Shown here piece by piece: positions 8,671 through 16,118 of a stretch of 64,000 nucleotides of DNA (its first letter is position 1; each line of letters opens with the position of its first letter). The notes beneath the pieces are model-generated. The model did no database searches. It had not been told where the DNA came from and saw nothing but the letters and a program-made list of their open reading frames with translations. The position numbers and the translations under genes were made by a program. This stretch comes from Haloarcula japonica DSM 6131 (GTDB lineage: Archaea; Halobacteriota; Halobacteria; Halobacteriales; Haloarculaceae), in assembly GCF_000336635.1 (NCBI RefSeq), contig NZ_AOLY01000035.1, positions 1 to 64,000 on the forward strand. Direction: 5' to 3'.

Positions 8671-9884
8671 CTGCTGTCTGCTAGCATACTCATGAAGAAC
8701 GACCCGAACACTGTCTGTAGCCCCAGCACCACGACTGTCGAGGCCAGAAGGGTCGCCGTGGCTGACGGTAACGCCGCTTCCCCAGCGAGTAGCCACCGTC
8801 CGAACACGCTTCCGAGGTACAGGATCCCGACTGCAGCCGCGAGAATACCGATCGACGCGCCGTGTTCCAGCTGGAACTGCTCCCGTATCATGCCGACGAG
8901 TACACCGTCGGGCTTGTTTATCGGGTTCGCGGCGATGGAACTGAACAGCGCGAGCGTCCAGACCTGATACCCGACGATTGCCAGCAACGACCCGCCAACC
9001 ATCGTCTGTATGCCGAAGTTGACGCCACCGATCGACAGCCGAGCGATTGACAGCGACATCAACACTGCCCCGATCGAGACTAGCAACAGAGCCGGATACG
9101 AGAACAGGTAGTCCGGCGCGTTCACGAGCATGAATCGGACGTGTCGCCAGCCGTCACTGAAACTGTCGAGCGTTTCCTCGCCTTCCCGCTCGTGGTAGAT
9201 AATCGGGACCTCCTCGATGATGAGGTCGTTCGCGCCGGCCTCCATGATCATCTCGCTGGCGAACTCCATCCCGGTTGTCTCTAGCTCTAGCGTTTCGAGC
9301 GCATCCTTGGTGAACACACGGAAGCCGCTGTGTGCGTCGCTGACACCGGCTCCATAGAACGTGTTCAGAAACCGCGTCAACAGCGGATTGCCGACGTATT
9401 TATGCAGTGGTGGCATCGACCCGTCACGGATCTCCCCCTCAAGTCGACTCCCCATACAGATGTCCGCGTCGCCGTTCTGGACCGGCTCAAGGAGCTGTGG
9501 AATCATCTTAAAATCGTACGTCGTGTCGGCATCGCCCATCGCGATATACTCTCCTCGTGCCTTGCCGAACGCGTAGCGATACGCATAACCATAGCCCGGT
9601 TCGTCAGGTGTCACGACTGTCGCACCCCGCTCGCGAGCTAGCTCCGGAGTCGCATCGGTCGAACTGTCGCTTACGATGATCTCAGTCGGCACACGTAACT
9701 CCGATATCGCTGTCTTGATCCGATCAATACATTCTACGATTCCTTTCTCCTCGTTGAGGGTGGGCATCACGACGCTCAAAACCGGCGTGACTTCGCTCTC
9801 CGGCGTGACAAGAAACTCGTCTGCAGTGCCTGCTGCGATCCCCTGTTGACCCGCTTGATTTGCCTGATTTGCTTGTATTGTCAT
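8667..9884 (-). CDS. Family 2 glycosyltransferase with C-terminal membrane domain (dolichyl-phosphate sugar synthase type)
   Basis: A 405-residue membrane glycosyltransferase expected to move a sugar from a nucleotide sugar to a lipid phosphate carrier or glycan. The N-terminal GT2 domain shows VVMPTLNEEKGI (38-49), VSDSSTDAT and the metal-binding GDADTTYDF (117-125). Four hydrophobic segments occupy about 258-400, as in DPM1-like enzymes with membrane tails. A Gln/Asn-rich leader (NQANQAGQQG) is unusual. The stop overlaps the protease stop by four bases (tail to tail). The sugar and acceptor cannot be read from the sequence. Roles in N-glycosylation (Agl pathway) are possible. Confidence 0.85.
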   Translation of the reverse strand: MTIQANQANQAGQQGIAAGTADEFLVTPESEVTPVLSVVMPTLNEEKGIVECIDRIKTAISELRVPTEIIVSDSSTDATPELARERGATVVTPDEPGYGYAYRYAFGKARGEYIAMGDADTTYDFKMIPQLLEPVQNGDADICMGSRLEGEIRDGSMPPLHKYVGNPLLTRFLNTFYGAGVSDAHSGFRVFTKDALETLELETTGMEFASEMIMEAGANDLIIEEVPIIYHEREGEETLDSFSDGWRHVRFMLVNAPDYLFSYPALLLVSIGAVLMSLSIARLSIGGVNFGIQTMVGGSLLAIVGYQVWTLALFSSIAANPINKPDGVLVGMIREQFQLEHGASIGILAAAVGILYLGSVFGRWLLAGEAALPSATATLLASTVVVLGLQTVFGSFFMSMLADSS

Positions 9885-10479
9885 TCCCGTACCTCGGCTG
9901 TAACTGGTGCGTCTAGTGGCATACGCTCTCCACTCCCCTGGGCGGCTTTCGATGAATACGGCTAGTAGGCCCCATTTTATCTGATTTCAATAGCTAATTT
10001 CTGACAGGTACCGCATGGCTCCCACACAGACTGTCATGTCAAAGCACCGTATAATAAAGCTATTGGGTAGGGTAACACATCATTAATAATAATGGTTGGC
10101 GTGAGAAACCCGATTCTCCTCTGGTTGTACACAATTTCTTCGGTCCATGACCGCAGTGTGGCGTGTCATCTATCAATAGAGCACATTATTCACGCACTAA
10201 TGTACGTTGTGAAGCAACCATCTATCAGACTAGTAGACTATGTCTCCTGTGGGTTTCACCGCAGTATATTTCAAGCAAGTTGATAAAACGGGAACTGTCA
10301 ACAGGAAGCCGCGTCTGTGAGTGTCAAACGACACTGGGAAACTACTATAAGAGGCACTGGGTAGCCGTCTCGCATTTTATCTGTAATCGGGAAAATACGT
10401 CAATTCGAGCAAACACGCTCCGGGAACAGCCACGTGATTCCATGTGCCGGTGGCTTTGGCGTCATGGTTGCTGAGCGTC
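9885..10479. other. AT-rich intergenic region without a convincing gene
   Basis: About 600 bases with clearly lower GC than the flanks and several TATA-like stretches (for example GTATAATAAAG near 10048 and ATTAATAATAATG near 10083). Open frames at 10092-10283 and 10163-10474 encode basic, Cys-rich sequences unlike haloarchaeal proteins and look like chance. The glycosyltransferase promoter, on the minus strand, probably lies near 9972-9985. The base composition could mark old foreign DNA or a regulatory island. Confidence 0.6.
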
Positions 10480-10659
10480 TTATACTGGGCGGCGAAGCCG
10501 GCTCCGTATCTCGCCACCAACAGCATGTATCCGCGGCAGTCGCTCCTCTGATGCACTGATCAGCGTTGCGACGCTTAACCCAAGGACGTAGACAACTCCC
10601 AAAAGCGCGATAACCGAGATGTCCTTGCTGAACCGAAATGCCCCACGTATCGATGCCAT
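10480..10659 (-). CDS. Candidate small single-pass membrane protein (59 aa)
   Basis: This minus-strand frame runs from the ATG at 10659 to the TAA at 10480. It encodes a basic N-terminus (MASIRGAFRFSKD), one strong membrane helix (ISVIALLGVVYVLGLSVATL, about 14-33) and a basic C-terminus (RSRLRRPV). Codon use has haloarchaeal third positions in its second half. A TATA-like CTTATAC lies about 25 bases upstream of the ATG (10681-10687), the right distance for a leaderless mRNA. No family recognised. The composition is not acidic, but that is normal for a membrane peptide. Confidence 0.5.
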   Translation of the reverse strand: MASIRGAFRFSKDISVIALLGVVYVLGLSVATLISASEERLPRIHAVGGEIRSRLRRPV

Positions 10660-10680
10660 ATACGTAGATATATGGGCTGA

Positions 10681-10687
10681 GTATAAG
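10681..10687 (-). promoter_or_regulatory. TATA-like box for the 59-aa membrane protein
   Basis: Minus-strand CTTATAC, centred about 25 bases before the ATG at 10659, consistent with a leaderless archaeal transcript. Confidence 0.45.
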
Positions 10688-10747
10688 CCGTTGGGGTCTG
10701 ATTATTAATATTTGTAACTGGGTGGCTGTTGTCGTCCGGAGCCGTAG

Positions 10748-10754
10748 ATTTAAG
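10748..10754 (+). promoter_or_regulatory. TATA-like box for the small acidic protein gene
   Basis: ATTTAAG lies 25-31 bases before the ATG at 10779. The spacing supports leaderless initiation there and argues against the longer in-frame start at 10722, which would lie upstream of the box. Confidence 0.5.
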
Positions 10755-10778
10755 CCGCCCTATGTGCTAACAGATAAC

Positions 10779-10979
10779 ATGGCCACAGATCAGTTCGAGG
10801 GGGCCAGCCTGCACGTGCCACCGCTGGAGAATACAGCGTTTTTCTCCATTGAGGACGATGACGGCTACGTCCGTATTGAACAGTCACTGGGGAATCAGGT
10901 CCTGTACACGCCCGATGAGGCGCGAGACATCGCCGAAGCCATTCTCGACGCTGTTGACGAGGCTGTCGAAGAAGAGTAA
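10779..10979 (+). CDS. Small acidic conserved haloarchaeal protein (66 aa)
   Basis: A soluble, very acidic 66-residue protein. A beta-rich first half (FFSIEDDDGYVRIEQSL) is followed by an acidic helix (TPDEARDIAEAILDAVDEAV). No family name recognised. The ATG at 10779 is selected because it follows a TATA-like box by the leaderless distance and gives a typical N-terminus MATDQFEGAS. It ends 72 bases before the inositol-phosphatase-family gene and may be transcribed separately. Confidence 0.75.
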   Translation: MATDQFEGASLHVPPLENTAFFSIEDDDGYVRIEQSLGNQVLYTPDEARDIAEAILDAVDEAVEEE

Positions 10980-11051
10980 CCCATCGCTGACCGCCGGTCC
11001 TGTTTTGCTGGAAGGCGAGACGGTTTGAACAAGGGCGGTCCAGCGTCAGGT

Positions 11052-11885
11052 ATGACAGATGCAAGCCATCGGGCGGCGGTCGCCGAGCGGGCGGCCCGGT
11101 CTGGCGGTATCGTGGCCCGGGAGCAGTTCCGGGGCGACCTCAGCGTCGAGTCGAAGGCCAACAAAAACGATCTCGTTACGGAGACGGACCGTGACGCCCA
11201 GCGGCAAGTCGTTGCTACTATTCTGGAGGAGTTCCCCAGCGACCGGTTCCTCTGTGAGGAAGACCTTTCCATGCGGGCCGGGCCGGAGGCCGATTACGAA
11301 CCTGAAGCGGTCGATAACATCCCAAACAGCGGCTCTGTGTGGGTAATCGATCCGATCGACGGAACGGCGAACTACGTCCGTGGGATGCGCCTGTGGGGGA
11401 CAGCTGTCAGCGCGGTTGTCGACGGCGAGCCGGTCGCATCGGTGACCTATCTCCCCTCGTATGGCGACCTCTACGCCGCCGGCCCCGAAAGCGTAACGCG
11501 AGACGGGACTGAGCTTTCGGTGAGTGGCCGAACCGACCCGGAGACGTTTGCCGTGGCTCCTGTCGGCTGGTGGGACCGCGACGACAGGGACGAGTTCGGT
11601 CGGCTGTGTAGTGCTGTCGGCGACCGCTTCGGCGACATCAGGCGTCTGGGCTCGTTCCAGGCCACGCTGGCACACGTCGCCGACGGGGCGCTCGAAGGGC
11701 TCGTTTGCACGCGCCCGATGGCACCTTGGGATACGCTCGCTGGCGTCCATATGGTCCGACAGGCCGGCGGCACGGTCACTGACCTCGATGGCGAGCCCTG
11801 GACCCACGACAGCGATTCCGTCGTCGCCTCCAACGGCGAGGCACATGAGGCCTTCGTGGCGGCCGGCAACGAAGCGCTCAGGTAA
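11052..11885 (+). CDS. Inositol monophosphatase/fructose-1,6-bisphosphatase family enzyme
   Basis: A 277-residue Mg2+-dependent sugar-phosphate or inositol-phosphate phosphatase. Metal-binding motifs are in order: TETDRDAQ, FLCEED (about 68-73), VIDPIDGTANY (about 100-110) and the C-terminal APWDTLAGVHMVRQAGG. Length is normal for the family. The ATG at 11052 is chosen over a TTG at 11025 because family similarity begins soon after MTDASHRAAV. The substrate cannot be decided from sequence: archaeal members act on inositol-1-phosphate, fructose-1,6-bisphosphate or both. Confidence 0.88.
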   Translation: MTDASHRAAVAERAARSGGIVAREQFRGDLSVESKANKNDLVTETDRDAQRQVVATILEEFPSDRFLCEEDLSMRAGPEADYEPEAVDNIPNSGSVWVIDPIDGTANYVRGMRLWGTAVSAVVDGEPVASVTYLPSYGDLYAAGPESVTRDGTELSVSGRTDPETFAVAPVGWWDRDDRDEFGRLCSAVGDRFGDIRRLGSFQATLAHVADGALEGLVCTRPMAPWDTLAGVHMVRQAGGTVTDLDGEPWTHDSDSVVASNGEAHEAFVAAGNEALR

Positions 11886-11993
11886 GACTGAGCGTACTTT
11901 CGCACAGCAGTTTGGCACCGACTGGGCCGCGGACTTCCGCTCCACGCACACGGGACCGGAACGCTAAAACCGCCTGCCACCGGTCACTCGGCC

Positions 11994-13142
11994 ATGGAAA
12001 CGCTCGAGCGAGCCGTCGATGAGTACGGGCCCGGCCAGCTCTGGGTGGGCTCTTTCGTTGCCGTCCTGCTCGTCGCTATCGGAGCCGTTGTGGCCGCTCC
12101 ACAGGCCGTCTGGGATCGGTTCCTCTGGCAATACTTCTGGGGGCCAGTGTACGCGGACGCCAAGTCGGCCAGCTGTGCCGAGATGACTGCGTCCGGGCCA
12201 CAACCGGTGTACGAGGGCTGTAAAGCGGCTATACAGGAGGGGCGGCTCATCGCAGAACCGGGGTACACTATCGTCTCAGAGATCGGCTACATGCTGATTC
12301 TGGTGTACATGCTCGTCGGTGTCTACTTCCTCCTCGAGCGGCTGGACATCGCCGAGGACCCGAAGCTTTACTTCGCGTTCGTGCCGTTCATGCTGCTCGG
12401 CGGTGCGTTGCGGACCGTTGAGGACGCGACCGACCGCGCGGTCGATGCCGGCGTTACACCCATCGTCGAGTACCCGCTGAGTTCACTCATCATCAGCCCC
12501 GTCATCTACGGGACGGTGTTCCTGCTGACGCTGCTCGTCCTCGTCGTCTGTGTGGGTCTCGAACGGCGTGGCGTCGTCGACAGCTACTACCGGACGACCG
12601 GCGCTATCGGCGGGGCCTTTGTCGCCATAACGCTTCTGTATCTCACGTTCGTTGCGCTCACACGCGAGTACGCGACGCTGTACCCATCCGTCCTCATCAC
12701 GACGGTCGCGCTGGCGTCGGTGCTGTCCTATGGGCTGTATCGCCTATTCGAGTCCTATCGCCCGGCGTGGAACGACGGAACCGGCTACATCGGTCTGCTT
12801 GTCATCTGGGGTCACGCTATCGACGGCGTCGCGAACGTCCTGCTGGCCGACTGGCTAGACGCGCTCAACGTCCCGCTGACGTACTACCCGAAACACCCGG
12901 CCAACGAGTTCATCATCGAGACCACCGAGGCGCTCCAGCCGGCCGGACTCTCGGCCGCTATCGGGACGTCGTGGCCGTTCCTGATCGTCAAGCTCGCCGT
13001 CGCCTCGATTGTCGTCTCGCTGTTCAATCAGGAGTTCATCGACGAGAGCCCGCGGTACGCACTGCTGTTGCTCATCGCAGTCACCGCGGTCGGCCTCGGG
13101 CCGGGGACGCGGGATATGCTGCGGGCGACGTTCGGGATCTGA
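11994..13142 (+). CDS. DUF63 family multi-pass membrane protein
   Basis: A 382-residue integral membrane protein with about eight to nine hydrophobic segments. It matches the archaeal DUF63 family, including the conserved stretch FVPFMLLGGALRTVEDATD (about 129-147) and the later GHAIDGVANV motif. DUF63 proteins are nearly universal in haloarchaea and methanogens. Their activity is unknown to me, though the conserved charged residues inside membrane segments suggest a transport or enzymatic role. It ends 47 bases from the converging YcaO gene. Confidence 0.87.
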   Translation: METLERAVDEYGPGQLWVGSFVAVLLVAIGAVVAAPQAVWDRFLWQYFWGPVYADAKSASCAEMTASGPQPVYEGCKAAIQEGRLIAEPGYTIVSEIGYMLILVYMLVGVYFLLERLDIAEDPKLYFAFVPFMLLGGALRTVEDATDRAVDAGVTPIVEYPLSSLIISPVIYGTVFLLTLLVLVVCVGLERRGVVDSYYRTTGAIGGAFVAITLLYLTFVALTREYATLYPSVLITTVALASVLSYGLYRLFESYRPAWNDGTGYIGLLVIWGHAIDGVANVLLADWLDALNVPLTYYPKHPANEFIIETTEALQPAGLSAAIGTSWPFLIVKLAVASIVVSLFNQEFIDESPRYALLLLIAVTAVGLGPGTRDMLRATFGI

Positions 13143-13189
13143 CCACCGGTTATCCGGTATCTGCCACCCTCTCGCTGCATCGGCTGTTT

Positions 13190-14899
13190 CTACGGGAACG
13201 GATGATGCTCGCTGTCGAGTCGCGGCTCGAAGCCTAGGTCGACCGCCACGGTTTCGGCCCGCTCGCCGAAGAACGGTTCACCGAAGAACAGCGGCTGTGC
13301 CGACGGACAGACGACTCGAACCGCTTCGAATCCCAACTGTTCGAGGTCACGCGTCGTCAGCCGTACCCCGTAGGGTGTGAGCCCCGCGTTGGCCGCCCGG
13401 TCACATAACGTCTCTAGCTCTTCCTCGCCAGAGAGGGCTGCGTCGGGTCCAAGCGAATCCAGCGGGACCGCTGTCTCCGCCGCCGTCAGGTCGGCCGCCT
13501 CACCGGGTGAGTCGGCGTAGCGCCCGATAGCGCCCTGTGCATCCATTGCCGCCTCGGGGCCCATATTGTCGAGTTCCATCCAGTTCTGGAGCGCCTCCTC
13601 CAGCGCGCCGACGGCGGCGGCACCGGGGTCCAGATCCGCGTCGGTGCCGAGCGCGAAGCCCGGCCATTCGTCCTGTTCGAGTGCGACAGTGATGACTGGC
13701 ACGTCAACATCCTGTGTCAGTAGCAGCGCCGTCACGTCGAGTCCCTCAGACGTTGCGCGCCGTCGGAGTGTTTCGTATTGCTCGTGGTCGTCGACGGCGA
13801 CCCGGAGCGGCTCGAACGTCGAGTACCACGACAGCATCGCGGCGTCGCGCTCGATGACCTCGTACAGCCCGGTCAGTAATGCCTCCGAGACAGTATTACC
13901 GAGACCGAGCCCGGTCGTCGTTGCCGGTCTGACGGCGTTGGACGGCGGTGGATAGTGGACGGTTTCGGCAGGAAGCGACCGCTGTTCGTCGGTCAGCAGA
14001 TTTTCGCCCGGGACCCACGATAGCGCCGTCGATTCGTCCCACGCAGCCTCGTCTCTGACAAACACATCGGGTGTGACGGCATCCGGAACGTCTGCGACTG
14101 TCCCGTCCTGCAGATTCTCTTCTCGGTAGACGCCGGCCGCATATCGCTCGTAGTTCTCGCCCAGCGCTTTCATGAATGCTGTATCCCAGTCGATGGCGAC
14201 ACCCGCAGCCTTCGCGGCGGCTGATACGTCGCTGAACCCGGCAGTGTCAGCCAGCGTCGACAGATAGTACGGGGCCGGGAACGATTCGACTTCGCCGACC
14301 TCCGTAGCGATGCCGACCCGGTCGTCGAGGCCCAGCTCCGCCCGCGACAGTGCCTCGCTGTCGTGGGCCGTCTGCCGGCCGTCACCGAGTGCGTGGCTCT
14401 GTGTCCCGCCACAATCACAGCCCGGGACGGGGAGGAACCGCCGCTGGGTGTGTGGGAGTTCCGTGACAGTCCCGAGAAGAGCCGCGTCGCCGTCGAGAAA
14501 CTGGGTCACCAGCCGACCGGCCAGCGCGCCCGCGAACCGCTGTGTGGCTGCCGTCGGGGCCGCTGTGGCTTCCTCGGTGTCATCGACCGTTGCCTCGACA
14601 CGGGCCCGCAGACAGTCGAAACAGCCCGTCTCGGGTCCGAATCCGCTGATCGCGGCGTCAGTCACCGGAACGCCACCGACGCCACCCAGTTCGACGGCGA
14701 CCCACGGGACGTCATCACCTTTCGCCCGGTTGTTCCACGCCGCAAACGTCTCTGAACCGACGGTATCGACGACGACGGCGAGATCGCCGCTGCTGTCCGC
14801 CGGTGTCGACGGCTGTGCTACTGAAACGTCGATATCAGCGAGAAACGCGGTGAGTGCGTCGACGGCCGGTCCACGCCCGACGACTTCGACAGTTCGCAT
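13190..14899 (-). CDS. YcaO-domain protein fused to an N-terminal E1/SagC-like zinc domain
   Basis: A 569-residue protein that looks like a fused C-plus-D cyclodehydratase, as in azole-forming peptide pathways. The N-terminal ~190 residues resemble the E1/ThiF-like partner and carry two Cys pairs, CFDC (93-96) and CDC (161-163), likely a structural zinc site. The YcaO core follows with FMKALGENYERYA (about 242-254) and LLTGLYEVIERDAAM (341-355), the Glu-rich ATP/Mg2+-binding signatures. The protein ends HHPFP, reminiscent of the proline-rich YcaO C-terminus. YcaO enzymes use ATP to activate peptide amides for azoline or thioamide formation. No precursor peptide, dehydrogenase or TfuA partner is seen nearby. 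Confidence 0.85.
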   Translation of the reverse strand: MRTVEVVGRGPAVDALTAFLADIDVSVAQPSTPADSSGDLAVVVDTVGSETFAAWNNRAKGDDVPWVAVELGGVGGVPVTDAAISGFGPETGCFDCLRARVEATVDDTEEATAAPTAATQRFAGALAGRLVTQFLDGDAALLGTVTELPHTQRRFLPVPGCDCGGTQSHALGDGRQTAHDSEALSRAELGLDDRVGIATEVGEVESFPAPYYLSTLADTAGFSDVSAAAKAAGVAIDWDTAFMKALGENYERYAAGVYREENLQDGTVADVPDAVTPDVFVRDEAAWDESTALSWVPGENLLTDEQRSLPAETVHYPPPSNAVRPATTTGLGLGNTVSEALLTGLYEVIERDAAMLSWYSTFEPLRVAVDDHEQYETLRRRATSEGLDVTALLLTQDVDVPVITVALEQDEWPGFALGTDADLDPGAAAVGALEEALQNWMELDNMGPEAAMDAQGAIGRYADSPGEAADLTAAETAVPLDSLGPDAALSGEEELETLCDRAANAGLTPYGVRLTTRDLEQLGFEAVRVVCPSAQPLFFGEPFFGERAETVAVDLGFEPRLDSEHHPFP

Positions 14900-14930
14900 G
14901 CCGAAGCCCTCGTGGTGAAAGGAGAAAAAC

Positions 14931-15749
14931 CTACGCGGCGAGGATGGACTGGGCGACGGATGCCAGTTCGTCCGGGTCGGCGTCTTTGAGCCGGTCGTCG
15001 CCGAGCATCAGGCGGAGTCGCGGTCGCCCCACGTCAATCGGGACCTTCTCGGTGTCAATGAGGTTCATGTCTTCGAGCTTCGTCTTCGTCCGCGAGAACG
15101 TCGCCTTGCTCGCCAGTCCGACATCCTCGCCCCATTTGCTGATATCGTACAACAGTTCGCCGTTCCGGGCGGCCACGAGCAGGCTGATTGTGACCTCGTC
15201 GAGGCCGTCGCCGTCGCCACGGGCCGTCGACAGCGAGTTGAGAACTTCGTTGAAGTCAGATGCAGTTTCCGGACCGATGTCGGATTCCAGCGTACTCTGG
15301 ACGCGGTTGAGCGGCGGCGTTCGGAGCGAGTACGCGTCGGCGTCTTCCCAAGCTGAGTCGTAGTAGTCGTAGGCGTTGTCCACGAACTCCCCGTCGTCGG
15401 TCCCGAGGCCGCCGACCGTATCGCTGATCGTGACGAGCGCGTACACCGTATCGACAGTCACCGCGACCGAGTGGTTCGGCACGTCGTCGAGCAGTCGCAT
15501 CGTGAGCCGCCCCTCGTCGATGAGGTCGGCCGCGGTGCTCGCAACGAGGAAGTCGTCCATGACGTCTTTCAGTGCCCGTTCGTCGGCCAGTAGCCGAACT
15601 TCGGGTGCGTCTGAATCTGCGTCCAGTGTCGATACAAGCTCAGAAATAGTCCGCCGCGACGGGTTCACGACGTACACGGGCTCGTCAGTTGCCTCAAAAA
15701 CCGTGGTCAACATAGACCCGACGTCGTCTTGCAGGAGATTTTCGGTCAT
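14931..15749 (-). CDS. tbsP: TbsP-type (DUF5821) transcriptional regulator
   Basis: A 272-residue haloarchaeal regulator. The N-terminal ~190 residues are an acidic alpha/beta sensor-like domain (MTENLLQDDVGSMLTTVFEA). The C-terminal part is a winged helix with SKWGEDVGLASKATFSRTKT as probable recognition region. The whole matches the DUF5821 family, to which TbsP belongs. TbsP is known in Haloferax as a suppressor of trmB and a regulator of central carbon metabolism. The gene stands alone on the minus strand with its own promoter and an inverted repeat just upstream that could be an autoregulatory site (inference). Confidence 0.72.
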   Translation of the reverse strand: MTENLLQDDVGSMLTTVFEATDEPVYVVNPSRRTISELVSTLDADSDAPEVRLLADERALKDVMDDFLVASTAADLIDEGRLTMRLLDDVPNHSVAVTVDTVYALVTISDTVGGLGTDDGEFVDNAYDYYDSAWEDADAYSLRTPPLNRVQSTLESDIGPETASDFNEVLNSLSTARGDGDGLDEVTISLLVAARNGELLYDISKWGEDVGLASKATFSRTKTKLEDMNLIDTEKVPIDVGRPRLRLMLGDDRLKDADPDELASVAQSILAA

Positions 15750-15764
15750 TGTCCCTTGCCAGTA

Positions 15765-15792
15765 TATAGTGTACTGCTATATTTAATTTTAC
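15765..15792 (-). promoter_or_regulatory. tbsP promoter with TATA-like element and overlapping inverted repeat
   Basis: An AT-rich core (TATATTTAATTTT on the plus strand, about 15778-15790) lies about 30-40 bases before the tbsP ATG at 15749. Immediately inside it is an inverted repeat TATAG-7 bases-CTATA (15765-15781), a candidate operator position for autoregulation. Confidence 0.45.
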
Positions 15793-16118
15793 CGGCCATA
15801 CAGTGTTGATTTCGCCAACAATCCGACAACACCCACCAGCGAACAGCGATAAAATATTGGTCAGCTATCCTAAGCAGAAGCCGTTGGACTCATGGACTGA
15901 ACCACCTTTTCAATCCGTTAACGCCGTGTAATCTGCCGAATCAATGGCTGGTATCACTGTTTCCTTCCCGCCAGAGGTCCTGACCTGGGTACCACCTCAA
16001 ATCTGCTCTCTAATGCTCCCGTAGAACGTCACATCGCCGCGACTACTCGGTTGGCCGGTTCGAACACAGACTGCGGCCGTTTCGGGTTCTGTTACGGTGT
16101 CTGTCAGTTCTGGCTTCC
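15793..16118. other. Intergenic region, no gene seen
   Basis: No frame with haloarchaeal codon use or a plausible start was found. A T-loop-like string GGTTCGAA near 16055 is not surrounded by a tRNA fold. The stretch separates tbsP from the CHAT gene stop, so it contains the CHAT gene's 3' end and may simply be spacer. Confidence 0.5.

Noticed and set aside
10092..10283. 63-codon frame after TATA-like DNA
   Set aside because: Composition is basic and Cys/His-rich, codon use lacks haloarchaeal bias, and no domain is seen. Treated as chance in AT-rich DNA.
10163..10474. 103-codon plus-strand frame
   Set aside because: Cys- and Arg-rich sequence with no acidic bias and no clear start signal. 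Overlaps the previous chance frame.
16050..16066. tRNA T-loop-like string GGTTCGAA
   Set aside because: No acceptor or anticodon stem could be drawn around it.
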